A model generated the notes under the pieces. That model worked only from the letters and a program-made list of their open reading frames with translations, did no database searches and had not been told where the DNA came from. From contig FUZG01000007.1 in assembly GCA_900168235.1 (NCBI GenBank), forward strand, positions 123,973 to 187,972: a stretch of DNA of 64,000 nucleotides. Direction: 5' to 3'. Position 1 is the stretch's first letter; each line of letters opens with the position of its first letter. Shown here piece by piece: positions 24,936 through 34,679 of this stretch. The translations under genes and the position numbers were made by a program. The stretch is from Lachnospiraceae bacterium. GTDB lineage: Bacteria; Bacillota; Clostridia; Lachnospirales; Lachnospiraceae.

Positions 24936-27524
24936 ATGAGCAGTATTTTTGATAAGGTATTTGGAACCCATAGTGAGAGAGAGCTTAGAAAGATAAAGCC
25001 GGTTCTTAATAAGGTCCTGTCACTGAGAGAAGACATGATGGCTCTTTCAGATGAAGAGCTGAAAGACCAGACACATAAATTCAAAAAGCGTCTGGAAGCG
25101 GGAGAAACACTTGATGATCTTCTTCCGGAGGCTTACGCAACAGTCCGTGAAGCGGCACGAAGAGTCCTTCACATGGAGCATTTCCCGGTGCAGATCATCG
25201 GTGGAATAATCCTTCATCAGGGACGTATCGCAGAAATGAGAACAGGTGAAGGTAAGACACTTGTTTCCACACTTCCTGCATATCTTAACGCACTTGAGGG
25301 CAAGGGCGTTATGATCGTAACCGTAAATGATTACCTGGCAAAGCGTGACTCAGAGTGGATGGGTCAGGTTCATGAGTTCCTTGGACTCACAGTAGGTGTA
25401 GTTCTTAACGGTCTTACAAATGAAGAGCGCCAGAAAGCATATGGCTGCGATATCACATACGTAACAAATAACGAGCTTGGCTTCGATTATCTTCGTGATA
25501 ACATGGTCATCTACAAGAACCAGCTGGTTCTCCGTGACCTGCATTACTGCATCATCGATGAGGTTGACTCTGTTCTTATCGATGAAGCACGTACACCGCT
25601 CATCATTTCAGGACAGAGCGGAAAGTCCACAGCTATCTATCAGGCATGCGATATCCTTGCAAAGCAGCTGCAGCGAGGCGAAGCATCCAGCGATGAGCTT
25701 ACAAAGATGGATGCCATCATGGGCGTTGAGATCGAGGAAACAGGCGATTTCATCGTAAATGAGAAGGACAAGATCGTAAACCTTACAGATCAGGGTGTTC
25801 ACAAGGTTGAGCAGTTCTTCCACATCGAGAACCTTGCAGATGCAGAAAACCTTGAGATCCAGCACTGTATCATCCTTGCACTTCGTGCAAATAACCTGAT
25901 GTTTAAGGATAAGGATTATGTTGTAAAGGACGATGAGATCCTTATCGTTGATGAGTTTACCGGACGTATCATGCCGGGCCGCCGTTATTCAGATGGTCTC
26001 CACCAGGCTATTGAAGCAAAAGAGCATGTAAAGGTTAAGCGTGAGAGCAAGACACTTGCTACCATCACTTTCCAGAACTTCTTCAATAAGTTTACGAAGA
26101 AGGCAGGTATGACAGGTACTGCTGCAACTGAGGAACGCGAGTTCCGTGAGATCTATGCGATGGATGTTATCACTATCCCGACAAACAATCCTATCGCGCG
26201 TATCGATGAGCAGGATGCAGTATTTAAGACAAAGAAAGAAAAGCTCAACGCTATCGTAAATGAGATCGTTGAGGTTCATAAGACAGGACAGCCGATCCTT
26301 GTTGGTACAATTACCATCGAGTCATCTGAGGAGCTTTCAAAGCTTCTGAAGAAGAACGGCATCCAGCATAAAGTCCTCAATGCTAAGTATCATGAGATGG
26401 AAGCTGAGATCGTATCACATGCAGGTGAGCACGGAGCTGTAACTATCGCAACAAACATGGCAGGTCGAGGAACTGATATCAAGCTCGATGCTGAGTCCAA
26501 AGAGGCAGGCGGTCTTTACGTTATCGGTACAGAGCGTCATGAATCACGCCGAATCGATAATCAGTTAAGAGGACGTTCCGGTCGTCAGGGTGATCCGGGT
26601 AAGTCCCGTTTCTACATCTCCCTTGAGGATGACCTTATGCGTCTCTTCGGTTCAGAACGTCTGATGGCTGCATTCGAGGCACTGAACATTCCTGAGGGTG
26701 AGCAGATCGAGCATAAGATGCTCACACGTGCTGTTGAGAAGGCACAGATGAAGATCGAGGAGAACAACTTCGGTATCCGTAAGAACCTCCTTGACTATGA
26801 TGCTGTTAATAATGACCAGCGTGAGATCATCTATGAGGAGCGTCAGAAGGTTCTCGATGGAGAGAGCATGCGCGATTCCATCTACCACATGATCACAGAT
26901 ATTGTTGAGAGTGCGGTTGATATGGTCATCGGCGAAGACCAGAAGAATGATGAATGGGATCTTACAGAGCTTAATGAGCTTCTTCTTCCCATCATTCCGA
27001 TGGAGCAGATAAAGACACCTGATGTCAAGGATATGCGTGCAGCTGAGCTGAAGCATTATCTGAAGGAAAAGGCTGTTAAGCTTTACGAGAATAAAGAGTC
27101 TGAGTTCCCTGAAGCAGAACAGCTCCGTGAAGTTGAGCGAGTTGTACTCCTGAAGGTCATTGACCGTAAGTGGATGCAGCATATCGATGACATGGAACAG
27201 CTTCGTCAGGGTATCGGTCTGCAGGCATTTGCTCAGAAGAATCCGGTTGTTGAGTACCGTACAACAGGATTTGAGATGTTTGATCAGATGACAAACAGCA
27301 TCAAGGAAGATACTATCCGTCTTCTCATGCATGTACACGTTGAACAGAAGGTTGAGCGTGAGCAGGTTGCAAAAGTGACCGGTACAAATAAGGACGATTC
27401 CCTTCAGAAGGGTCCCGTTCAGAGAGACAAAGAGAAGGTTTATCCGAATGATCCCTGTCCCTGCGGCAGCGGTCTGAAGTATAAGAACTGCCACGGTCGT
27501 CCGGGAGCAGATCCCCTTCCGTGA
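24936..27524 (+). CDS. secA: Preprotein translocase ATPase SecA
   Basis: An 862-residue motor ATPase that drives proteins through SecYEG. Walker A is MRTGEGKT near residue 101 and the DEAD-type box reads [17 protein letters not shown]. The helicase C region has [12 protein letters not shown] and [13 protein letters not shown]. The C-terminus has the zinc and SecB-binding tail [14 protein letters not shown]. Length is typical. The 130-nt leader contains a small hairpin (TTCCGT/ACGGAA). It probably forms a transcription unit with prfB, as in many Firmicutes. Confidence 0.97.
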   Translation: MSSIFDKVFGTHSERELRKIKPVLNKVLSLREDMMALSDEELKDQTHKFKKRLEAGETLDDLLPEAYATVREAARRVLHMEHFPVQIIGGIILHQGRIAEMRTGEGKTLVSTLPAYLNALEGKGVMIVTVNDYLAKRDSEWMGQVHEFLGLTVGVVLNGLTNEERQKAYGCDITYVTNNELGFDYLRDNMVIYKNQLVLRDLHYCIIDEVDSVLIDEARTPLIISGQSGKSTAIYQACDILAKQLQRGEASSDELTKMDAIMGVEIEETGDFIVNEKDKIVNLTDQGVHKVEQFFHIENLADAENLEIQHCIILALRANNLMFKDKDYVVKDDEILIVDEFTGRIMPGRRYSDGLHQAIEAKEHVKVKRESKTLATITFQNFFNKFTKKAGMTGTAATEEREFREIYAMDVITIPTNNPIARIDEQDAVFKTKKEKLNAIVNEIVEVHKTGQPILVGTITIESSEELSKLLKKNGIQHKVLNAKYHEMEAEIVSHAGEHGAVTIATNMAGRGTDIKLDAESKEAGGLYVIGTERHESRRIDNQLRGRSGRQGDPGKSRFYISLEDDLMRLFGSERLMAAFEALNIPEGEQIEHKMLTRAVEKAQMKIEENNFGIRKNLLDYDAVNNDQREIIYEERQKVLDGESMRDSIYHMITDIVESAVDMVIGEDQKNDEWDLTELNELLLPIIPMEQIKTPDVKDMRAAELKHYLKEKAVKLYENKESEFPEAEQLREVERVVLLKVIDRKWMQHIDDMEQLRQGIGLQAFAQKNPVVEYRTTGFEMFDQMTNSIKEDTIRLLMHVHVEQKVEREQVAKVTGTNKDDSLQKGPVQRDKEKVYPNDPCPCGSGLKYKNCHGRPGADPLP

Positions 27525-27541
27525 TAAGTGTTAAGTAATAA

Positions 27542-27572
27542 GGAAAGACTGGTAATACACAGTCTTTCCTTT
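27542..27572 (+). terminator. Hairpin between secA and prfB
   Basis: A 10-bp perfect stem GGAAAGACTG/CAGTCTTTCC has an 8-nt loop and only TTT after it, so it may attenuate rather than stop transcription into prfB. Confidence 0.65.
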
Positions 27573-27596
27573 AACAGGCTTAGAAAGGATTTTTAA

Positions 27597-28727
27597 GTGT
27601 TAGAGTTAGATAATCTGAAAGTAGAGCTTGAGACATACCGTCAGCCATTAAAGGATCTGTATCGTTCCCTTGATCTTGAGAACAAGACAAACAGGATCGA
27701 TGAGCTTAGCAGAAAGATGGAAGAGCCTGATTTCTGGAATGATCCGGAATCAAGTGCAAAGCAGAGTAAAGAACTTGGAAGCCTCAGAGATGATGTAAAC
27801 ACATACAACAAGCTGGAAGGTCAGTTTGAGGATATGTTCGGACTCATCGAAATGGCGAATGAAGAAAATGATGAGTCCATGCTCGAGGATATCCGTGCAG
27901 AGTATGCGGATTTCAAGGAATCCTATGAGACACTGAGACTCAAGACTCTTCTTTCCGGTGAGTACGACAGCAAGAATGCTATCCTCCGTCTGAATGCCGG
28001 TGCGGGTGGAACAGAGTCCTGCGACTGGTGCGGAATGTTGTTCCGTATGTACAGCAGATGGGCAGAGCGTCACGGCTTCCAGATCGAAGTTCTGGATTCA
28101 CTTGACGGAGACGAAGCTGGTCTTAAGAGCGCTACTTTCCAGATCAACGGTGAGAACGCATACGGTTATATGAAGTCTGAGAAGGGTGTTCACAGACTTG
28201 TAAGAATAAGCCCCTTCAATGCACAGGGTAAGCGTCAGACATCATTCGTATCACTTGACGTAATGCCTGAGCTTGATGAGGACATTGAAGTTGAGATCAA
28301 GCCTGATGACATCCGTATCGATACATACCGTTCATCCGGTGCCGGCGGTCAGCACATCAATAAGACATCATCAGCTATCCGTATCACTCACTTCCCTACA
28401 GGAATCGTTGTTACCTGTCAGAATGAGCGTTCGCAGTTCCAGAATAAAGACAAAGCTATGCAGATGCTGAAGAGTAAGCTTGTTATGCTGGCTCAGGAAA
28501 ACAATGCAGAAAAGCTTTCCGAGATTCGAGGCGAGGTTAAGGATAATGCATGGGGATCCCAGATCCGTTCTTACTTCCTTCAGCCTTATCAGCTTGTAAA
28601 GGATCTCAGAACCGGTGTCGAGATCGCTCAGGCAGACAGTGTCCTTGACGGAAACATCGATCCGTTCATAAACGGTTACCTTGTTTGGACAGCAAACGGC
28701 GGAAAAATGCCGGATCAGATTGACTGA
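27597..28727 (+). CDS. prfB: Peptide chain release factor 2
   Basis: A 376-residue release factor recognising UAA and UGA. The tripeptide anticodon SPF is at 205-207 (RISPFNAQG) and the GGQ motif that triggers peptidyl-tRNA hydrolysis is at 250-252. The frame is continuous from a GTG start with AAAGGA 7 nt upstream, and at the position where many prfB genes read CUU UGA the sequence is CTT GAT, so no programmed +1 frameshift is needed. Autoregulation by frameshifting is therefore absent. Confidence 0.95.
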   Translation: MLELDNLKVELETYRQPLKDLYRSLDLENKTNRIDELSRKMEEPDFWNDPESSAKQSKELGSLRDDVNTYNKLEGQFEDMFGLIEMANEENDESMLEDIRAEYADFKESYETLRLKTLLSGEYDSKNAILRLNAGAGGTESCDWCGMLFRMYSRWAERHGFQIEVLDSLDGDEAGLKSATFQINGENAYGYMKSEKGVHRLVRISPFNAQGKRQTSFVSLDVMPELDEDIEVEIKPDDIRIDTYRSSGAGGQHINKTSSAIRITHFPTGIVVTCQNERSQFQNKDKAMQMLKSKLVMLAQENNAEKLSEIRGEVKDNAWGSQIRSYFLQPYQLVKDLRTGVEIAQADSVLDGNIDPFINGYLVWTANGGKMPDQID

Positions 28728-28745
28728 TAATATATTTGATATAAG

Positions 28746-28787
28746 GGTCGGCACGTCCCATTCGGGGCGGCCGGCCACTTTAGTTTT
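28746..28787 (+). terminator. Terminator of prfB
   Basis: The nested stem GGTCGGC/GCCGGCC plus CGTCCC/GGGGCG with an ATTC loop is followed by ACTTTAGTTTTT. Confidence 0.82.
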
Positions 28788-28819
28788 TAAACTTTTTAGC
28801 ACTTTAATATATTAAAGCC

Positions 28820-28848
28820 TTGCATTGCCAAAAAGTGTATGGTATTAT
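28820..28848 (+). promoter_or_regulatory. Promoter of the ACT-hom-lysC operon
   Basis: TTGCAT (28820-28825), 17 nt and TATTAT (28843-28848), about 70 nt before the first start codon. Confidence 0.6.
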
Positions 28849-28914
28849 ATCTTTCATTGACGCACAGTTGTATTCAACGTACGAACAGCTGATAATGGAA
28901 GCCGGAGAAATAAT

Positions 28915-29361
28915 ATGGATGAGCAGCAGAAATTTTTTGTAGTAACTGAAAAAGCTATTCCTGATGTTCTGATAAAGGTAGTAAATGCGAAGAAGCTTCT
29001 GGATTCAGGACGCGCTGTCAGTGTGCAGGAAGCCACGGAAGCGGTTGGTATAAGCCGCAGTTCTTTTTACAAGTATAAAGATGACATATTCCCGTTCCAT
29101 GACAGCACAAAAGGTACGACGATCACGTTATCTGTGCAGATGGATGATGAGCCCGGACTGTTGTCTGACGTGTTAAAGACAGTAGCAGATTTCAGGGTGA
29201 ATATCCTTACCATCCATCAGTCGATACCTCTTAACGGGGTTGCATCACTGACGATCTCACTCCAGGTGCTGGACAATTCCGGTGATCCTTCGGAGATGAT
29301 CGAAAATATGAGCACGCATGCCGGAGTACAGTCGGTGAAGATCCTCGGAAAAGAGCATTAA
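28915..29361 (+). CDS. ACT domain-containing protein, PheB/UPF0735 type
   Basis: A 148-residue regulator-like protein. An N-terminal helix-turn-helix-like part (KLLDSGRAVSVQEATEAVG then SRSSFYKYKDDIFPF) precedes an ACT domain (about residues 68-145) that begins GTTITLSVQMDDEPGLLSDV. PheB-type proteins often precede hom in Firmicutes and are thought to sense amino acids for the aspartate pathway. It is followed after 18 nt by hom, so it is probably co-transcribed. The ligand is not shown by the sequence. Confidence 0.85.
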   Translation: MDEQQKFFVVTEKAIPDVLIKVVNAKKLLDSGRAVSVQEATEAVGISRSSFYKYKDDIFPFHDSTKGTTITLSVQMDDEPGLLSDVLKTVADFRVNILTIHQSIPLNGVASLTISLQVLDNSGDPSEMIENMSTHAGVQSVKILGKEH

Positions 29362-29379
29362 AGATAAAGGAGATGCAGT

Positions 29380-30600
29380 ATGGTAAATATCGCGGTTCTC
29401 GGATATGGTACGGTAGGTTCAGGAGTAGTTCAGGTTTTGACTACAAATCAGGAACTTATTGATAAGAAGGCCGGGACAGAAGTTCGTGTAAAGTATGTGC
29501 TTGATCTTCGGGATTTTCCGGGTGATCCGATACAGGACAAGATCGTTCATGACTTAAATGTGATCCTGAATGATCCGGATGTAAAAGTAGTGGTTGAAGT
29601 AATGGGCGGATTAAAACCTGCGTATGATTTTACCAAAGCTGCTCTTGAAGCCGGAAAGAGCGTATGTACATCCAATAAGGAGCTCGTAGCGCAGCACGGT
29701 TCAGAACTCCTTGATATCGCAAGGTCAAAAAATGTAAATTATCTGTTCGAGGCAAGCTGCGGCGGCGGAATACCGATCATCAGACCGCTGAACAGCTCAC
29801 TCACAGCAGACGACATAGATGAGATCTCAGGTATCCTTAACGGAACAACAAACTATATTCTTACAGAAATGGCTGAAAAGGGTGCAAGATTTGAGGATGC
29901 CTTAAAGGAAGCTCAGGATTTAGGTTATGCCGAGAGAAATCCTGAAGCAGACGTAGAAGGCTATGATCCCTGCAGAAAGATCGCGATCCTTTCATCGCTT
30001 GCTTATGGAAAGACAGTCCGTTACGAGGATGTTTACACAGAAGGAATCACAAAGATCTCTCCGGAAGATATCCTTTACGCAAAGAAGTTAAAGATGGCAG
30101 TAAAGCTTCTTGCGAGCGGACACAAGGTTTCAGATGGAGAAAAGACCAACTACTACGCAATGGTAGCACCGTTCCTTGTAGACAATGAGCATCCGCTTTA
30201 TAGCGTAAACGGTGTATTTAACGCAGTATTCGTTCACGGAAATATGCTTGGAGACGCAATGTTCTACGGAAGCGGAGCAGGAAGCCTTCCTACAGCCAGT
30301 GCAGTAGTTGGAGATGTAGTAGACGCGGTAAGGCATGGAAACAGAAATATCAGTATCTTCTGGGATTCCGAAAAGCTTGAGCTGTCACCGAATGACACAG
30401 CTACAAGACCTTTCTTCCTGAGAGTTCCTGCATCCCGCAAAGAGGAAGCAGAAAAGCTGTTTAATGCAGCCAAAACAGTAACGATCGACTCTCTTCCGGA
30501 AGAAGTTGGTTTAATAACAGAAATTCTGACAGAGAAGGAATTTGCAGAAAAATCAGAATCCTTTGGTGATGTGATCAGTCGGATCCGTATAAATCAGTGA
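29380..30600 (+). CDS. hom: Homoserine dehydrogenase
   Basis: A 406-residue enzyme reducing aspartate semialdehyde to homoserine. The NAD(P) motif is AVLGYGTVGSGVVQVL, the substrate domain carries SCGGGIPIIRPL, LNGTTNYILTEM and DLGYAERNPEADVEGYD, and the conserved lysine lies in KKLKMAVKLLA. The C-terminal segment after residue 330 resembles a short ACT-like domain, which usually mediates threonine inhibition. It is second in an operon with an ACT regulator and aspartate kinase. Confidence 0.95.
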   Translation: MVNIAVLGYGTVGSGVVQVLTTNQELIDKKAGTEVRVKYVLDLRDFPGDPIQDKIVHDLNVILNDPDVKVVVEVMGGLKPAYDFTKAALEAGKSVCTSNKELVAQHGSELLDIARSKNVNYLFEASCGGGIPIIRPLNSSLTADDIDEISGILNGTTNYILTEMAEKGARFEDALKEAQDLGYAERNPEADVEGYDPCRKIAILSSLAYGKTVRYEDVYTEGITKISPEDILYAKKLKMAVKLLASGHKVSDGEKTNYYAMVAPFLVDNEHPLYSVNGVFNAVFVHGNMLGDAMFYGSGAGSLPTASAVVGDVVDAVRHGNRNISIFWDSEKLELSPNDTATRPFFLRVPASRKEEAEKLFNAAKTVTIDSLPEEVGLITEILTEKEFAEKSESFGDVISRIRINQ

Positions 30601-30624
30601 TCTGTTTACTTGGAGGAAAAATAA

Positions 30625-31833
30625 ATGCTGGTTGTAAAGAAATTCGGCGGTACTTCCGTCGGAAACACAGAAAGAATCTTTAATGTTGCCCGCCGCTGTG
30701 CGAAAGAGTATCAGGCTGGAAACGACGTGGTAATGGTACTTTCCGCAATGGGAAAGCAGACTGATGTGCTTATCGACATGGCACGTGAGATCAATCCTAA
30801 CCCGCCAAAGCGTGAGCTGGACATGCTCCTTACTACAGGTGAGCAGACATCCGTAGCACTTATGGCGATGGCATTTGCCACAATGGGAATCCCGTCAATC
30901 TCCTTAAATGCATTTCAGGTGGCGATGCATACCACAAGCGTTTACGGAAATGCAAGACTTAAGAGGATCGATTCCGAGCGTATCCAGCACGAGCTGGAGA
31001 GCAGAAAGATCGTTATCGTCACAGGCTTCCAGGGTGTAAATAAGTATGACGATTTCACAACACTTGGAAGAGGCGGTTCAGATACAACAGCCGTAGCACT
31101 TGCAGCTGCACTCCATGCAGATAAGTGCGAGATCTACACAGACGTTGACGGCGTATATACAGCAGATCCCCGTATCGTTAAAAATGCACGTAAGATGGAC
31201 GCTATCACATATGATGAGATGCTCGATCTCGCAACACTCGGTGCCGGCGTACTTCATAACCGTTCAGTAGAACTTGCAAAGAAATATAATGTGCCCCTCG
31301 TGGTACGTTCCAGCTTAAATGAGTCAGAAGGAACAACAATTAAGGAGGTTGTTAAAGTGGAAGGAATGCTTGTCAGCGGCGTAGCAGCCGATAAGAACGC
31401 AACTCGTATTTCAGTAGTAGGACTCGAGGACAGACCCGGTGTTGCCTTCAAGCTCTTTAATATGATCGCAAAGGCACATATCAACGTAGATATGATTCTT
31501 CAGTCTATCGGCCGTGATGGTTCAAAGGACATCTCCTTCACTGTTCCGGAAGATATGGCAGACGAGTGCTACAAACTTCTTGAGGACAACCTTGAGTCCT
31601 TAAAGGCAAAGAAAGTAGACATGAGAAAGAACGTTGCAAAGGTATCCGTTGTAGGTGCCGGTATGATGAGCACTCCGGGTGTTGCAGCGAAGATGTTCGA
31701 GTGTCTCTACAATGCAGACATCAACATCAACATGATCTCCACATCTGAGATCCGTGTAACAGTCCTTATCGACGAGAAAGATACAGAGCGCGCAATGAAC
31801 GCAGCTCATGAGGCATTCGGTCTCGAAGACTGA
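30625..31833 (+). CDS. lysC: Aspartate kinase
   Basis: A 402-residue aspartokinase, the first step of lysine, threonine and methionine synthesis. It begins VVKKFGGTSVGNTERI, has the amino-acid kinase motifs TTGEQTSVALMA, GFQGVNKYDDFTTLGRGGSDTTA and YTDVDGVYTADPR, and two C-terminal ACT domains, starting near GLEDRPGVAFKLF and VVGAGMMSTPGVAAKMF. A TGGAGG site precedes the ATG. Which isozyme (feedback by lysine or threonine) cannot be decided; pairing with hom favours the threonine branch. Confidence 0.94.
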   Translation: MLVVKKFGGTSVGNTERIFNVARRCAKEYQAGNDVVMVLSAMGKQTDVLIDMAREINPNPPKRELDMLLTTGEQTSVALMAMAFATMGIPSISLNAFQVAMHTTSVYGNARLKRIDSERIQHELESRKIVIVTGFQGVNKYDDFTTLGRGGSDTTAVALAAALHADKCEIYTDVDGVYTADPRIVKNARKMDAITYDEMLDLATLGAGVLHNRSVELAKKYNVPLVVRSSLNESEGTTIKEVVKVEGMLVSGVAADKNATRISVVGLEDRPGVAFKLFNMIAKAHINVDMILQSIGRDGSKDISFTVPEDMADECYKLLEDNLESLKAKKVDMRKNVAKVSVVGAGMMSTPGVAAKMFECLYNADININMISTSEIRVTVLIDEKDTERAMNAAHEAFGLED

Positions 31834-31859
31834 TGATCGAAAAATAAGAGAATATAAAG

Positions 31860-31922
31860 ATCCCCTGACGGCGGACATTTTGTGTTGAAAAAGAATACAA
31901 GTGTCTGTGTGAGGGGATTTTT
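31860..31922 (+). terminator. Long-stem terminator after lysC
   Basis: ATCCCCT (31860-31866) pairs with AGGGGAT (31912-31918), with an inner TTGTGTT/AATACAA stem, and TTTTT follows. The long in-frame extension upstream of tex runs through it, so that extension is not coding. Confidence 0.72.
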
Positions 31923-31939
31923 GCTGTTCTTAATGGGAT

Positions 31940-31968
31940 TTGTAAAAAAATCAAATCAATATTATAAT
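31940..31968 (+). promoter_or_regulatory. Promoter of tex
   Basis: TTGTAA (31940-31945), 17 nt and TATAAT (31963-31968). It lies inside the open frame upstream of tex and supports the downstream start at 32032. Confidence 0.65.
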
Positions 31969-32000
31969 AAAACTTACGTTTACGGGAAACCGGATAAAAA

Positions 32001-32031
32001 AAGGAGAGCGCAAAAAAGCGCGAAAAAATTA
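32001..32031 (+). promoter_or_regulatory. Unusually spaced ribosome-binding site of tex
   Basis: The only strong Shine-Dalgarno sequence, AAGGAGAG (32001-32008), is 23 nt from the ATG at 32032. Between them GCGC-AAAAAA-GCGC (32008-32021) can form a small hairpin that would bring the effective spacing to about 10 nt. Confidence 0.5.
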
Positions 32032-34428
32032 ATGGAAATTAACGCGAAGATCGCAGAGGAACTTAAGATCAGACGGGAACAGGTTGATGCAGCAGTAAAG
32101 CTTATCGACGAAGGAAACACCATCCCGTTCATTTCACGTTACCGGAAGGAAGTAACGGGCTCATTAAATGATGAACAGCTCAGAAATCTCGATGAGCGTC
32201 TTTCATATCTCCGTTCTCTGGAGGAAAAGAAGCAGACTGTTCTTTCAGCAATCGATGAGCAGGGTAAGCTCACAGATGAGCTCAGAAAGAAGATCGAAGA
32301 GGCTGAAAAGCTTGTAACAGTCGAGGATCTTTACCGTCCGTATAAACAGAAAAAGAAGACAAGAGCATCAGCAGCAAAGGCAAGAGGTCTGGAGCCTCTC
32401 GCTGAGTATATCCTGAAACAGGATGCAGTTGAGCCGCTTGAAAAAGAAGCTGAAAAGTATGTAACAGGACCTGTTGAGCCGGCAAGTGATTCAAAGGCAG
32501 ATAAGGTCGCAGCAAAGGATAAAGAAGTGCTCAATGCTGCAGCAGCGCTTGCAGGAGCATCTGATATCATTGCAGAGAGAATCTCCGACGAACCTGACTA
32601 CAGAACATGGATCCGTGAGAGAACCTTTAACGAAGGAAAGATCCGTTCCGTTGCAAAGGATGCAGAGACTAAGTCAGTATATGAAAATTACTACGAATAT
32701 GAGGAGCCGCTGAGTAAAGTTGCAGGTCACAGAATCCTTGCAATGAACCGTGGAGAAAAGGAAAAAATCCTCACTGTATCCGTAGTTGCGCCTACAGAAA
32801 GCATCCTGGGATATCTTGAAAAGCAGATAATCACAGGAAAGAGCGAGTACACAGCAGAATTTCTTAAGGGTACTATCGCTGACAGTTACAATAGACTCAT
32901 TGCTCCCGCGATCGAGAGAGAACTTAGAAGCGACAGCACAGAAAAGGCAGAAGACGGCGCAATCGACGTATTCGGAAAGAACTTAAAGCAGCTCCTTATG
33001 CAGCCGCCTATCGCAGGTCAGACAGTACTTGGATGGGATCCAGCATTCCGTACAGGATGTAAGCTTGCTATCGTAGATTCCACAGGAAAAGTCCTTGATA
33101 CAGTAGTAATCTACCCGACCGAGCCTCAGAATGATGTAGAGAAATCAAAGAAGGTACTTAAAGAACTTATCAGCAAGTATCATGTAACTCTTATCTCTGT
33201 CGGAAACGGAACAGCATCCAGAGAATCAGAGAAGGTTATCGTAGAACTCCTTCACGAGATCCCTGAGGCTCATGTTCAGTACGTTATCACAAATGAAGCA
33301 GGAGCATCTGTATACTCTGCAAGTAAGCTCGCGACAGAAGAGTTTCCTAACTTTGACGTAGGACAGAGAAGTGCCACATCTATCGCAAGACGTGTTCAGG
33401 ATCCGCTGGCAGAGCTCGTAAAGATCGATCCGAAGTCCATCGGTGTAGGTCAGTATCAGCACGATATGGATCAGAAAAAGCTTGGCGAAGAGCTTACAGG
33501 TGTCGTAGAAGATGCGGTTAATGAAGTAGGTGTAGATGCAAATACAGCATCAGCAGCGCTCCTTCAGTACATATCCGGTATCAGCTCAGCAGTAGCAAAG
33601 AATATCGTTGCATTCCGTGAAGCAAACGGAAAGTTTGTCAGCCGTAAAGAACTCTTAAAAGTACCTAAGCTCGGACCCAAGGCATTTGAGCAGTGTGCAG
33701 GTTTCATCCGTATCATGGATGGAAAAGAGCCTCTCGATGCAACAAGCGTACATCCCGAGTCCTATGATGCAGCACGTAAGCTCCTTGAGAAGATCGGCTG
33801 TGAGATCCGTGATGAGCAAAAGATCCGTGACTTTGAAAACAGCATAAAGGATAAGGCATCTCTCGCAGAAGAGATCGGAGTTGGTGAGTATACACTTATC
33901 GATATCCTTCACGAGCTTGAAAAGCCCGCACGTGACCCTCGTGAAGACATGCCGAAGCCCATTCTTCGTTCAGATGTCCTCGAGCTCAAAGACCTGAAGC
34001 CGGGAATGGTACTCAAGGGAACAGTAAGAAACGTAATCGACTTTGGTGCATTCGTAGATATAGGAGTACATCAGGACGGACTCGTACATGTATCCCAGAT
34101 GACAGACCGCTTCATCAAGCATCCGCTTGAAGCAGTCTCAGTAGGCGATATCGTAGACGTACAGGTTCTTGACGTAGACATGGAAAAAGAGAGGATTTCT
34201 CTCACCATGAAGATCGGCGGCTCAGACGGAAAGAGCGGAAAGAGTTCCGAAAAGTCCGATAAGCAGAAGCACGACAACGCAAAGACCGACAAAAAGCGTC
34301 CAAACAACAATAACAACGGCAAGCGAAACAACAACCATCGTAAGCCCAATAATGGCAAGCGCCCTGAAAAGCAGGAAGAATACAGACCCGGCACCATCGG
34401 CTACATCCTCGCTCATCAGAAACACTGA
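32032..34428 (+). CDS. tex: Tex-family RNA-binding transcription accessory protein
   Basis: A 798-residue Tex protein. The N-terminal helical domain begins EINAKIAEELKIRREQVDAAV and contains NTIPFISRYRKEVTGSL. The YqgF/RNase H-like core starts near LGWDPAFRTGCKLAIVD, a helix-hairpin-helix region follows (YISGISSAVAKNIVAFRE and LLKVPKLGPKAFEQCAGF), and an S1 RNA-binding domain (LKPGMVLKGTVRNVIDFGAF) lies near 645-715. A basic, Asn/Lys-rich tail ends the protein. Tex binds nucleic acids and affects transcription. The start at 32032 is chosen on homology and because promoter and terminator elements lie upstream in the same frame. Confidence 0.92.
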   Translation: MEINAKIAEELKIRREQVDAAVKLIDEGNTIPFISRYRKEVTGSLNDEQLRNLDERLSYLRSLEEKKQTVLSAIDEQGKLTDELRKKIEEAEKLVTVEDLYRPYKQKKKTRASAAKARGLEPLAEYILKQDAVEPLEKEAEKYVTGPVEPASDSKADKVAAKDKEVLNAAAALAGASDIIAERISDEPDYRTWIRERTFNEGKIRSVAKDAETKSVYENYYEYEEPLSKVAGHRILAMNRGEKEKILTVSVVAPTESILGYLEKQIITGKSEYTAEFLKGTIADSYNRLIAPAIERELRSDSTEKAEDGAIDVFGKNLKQLLMQPPIAGQTVLGWDPAFRTGCKLAIVDSTGKVLDTVVIYPTEPQNDVEKSKKVLKELISKYHVTLISVGNGTASRESEKVIVELLHEIPEAHVQYVITNEAGASVYSASKLATEEFPNFDVGQRSATSIARRVQDPLAELVKIDPKSIGVGQYQHDMDQKKLGEELTGVVEDAVNEVGVDANTASAALLQYISGISSAVAKNIVAFREANGKFVSRKELLKVPKLGPKAFEQCAGFIRIMDGKEPLDATSVHPESYDAARKLLEKIGCEIRDEQKIRDFENSIKDKASLAEEIGVGEYTLIDILHELEKPARDPREDMPKPILRSDVLELKDLKPGMVLKGTVRNVIDFGAFVDIGVHQDGLVHVSQMTDRFIKHPLEAVSVGDIVDVQVLDVDMEKERISLTMKIGGSDGKSGKSSEKSDKQKHDNAKTDKKRPNNNNNGKRNNNHRKPNNGKRPEKQEEYRPGTIGYILAHQKH

Positions 34429-34449
34429 TTAAAAAGCACAAACAAAATG

Positions 34450-34493
34450 AAAGCATGAATTGTGATCAAAATATGATACAATTCATGCTTTTT
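34450..34493 (+). terminator. Terminator of tex
   Basis: A 14-bp stem AAAGCATGAATTGT/ACAATTCATGCTTT, extended by GATC/GATA partial pairing, is followed by TTTTC. Confidence 0.88.
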
Positions 34494-34599
34494 CATAGTT
34501 AAATTGACATGGATATATTGTCGTGTATATACCTTATGTAATAAAAGTAGCTGCCTAAACAGCAGTATTGGTGTTATGGACGCACCCTGAACCTACGTT

Positions 34600-34665
34600 G
34601 AAGTTTTCAACGCGCATCAGATGCTCGGCAATTTAATTGCCGAGTAGTTCACTTCGAAGTAATGG
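34600..34665. repeat. String of four adjacent hairpins
   Basis: In 65 bp there are four inverted repeats in a row: CGTTGAA-GTT-TTCAACG, GCATC-A-GATGC, CTCGGCAAT-TTA-ATTGCCGAG and ACTTCGAAGT. They lie just beyond the 3' end of the minus-strand membrane-protein pair. No long T-run makes this a standard plus-strand terminator. The rest of the gap 34494-34679 shows nothing recognisable. Confidence 0.55.
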
Positions 34666-34679
34666 TTTTTTGACAAGTG

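Noticed and set aside
26652..27494. 280-codon minus-strand open frame opposite secA
   Set aside because: Antisense shadow of secA with low-complexity hydrophobic composition and no initiation signal.
31882..32031. 50-codon N-terminal extension of tex
   Set aside because: It spans a terminator and a promoter and is not part of the Tex family.
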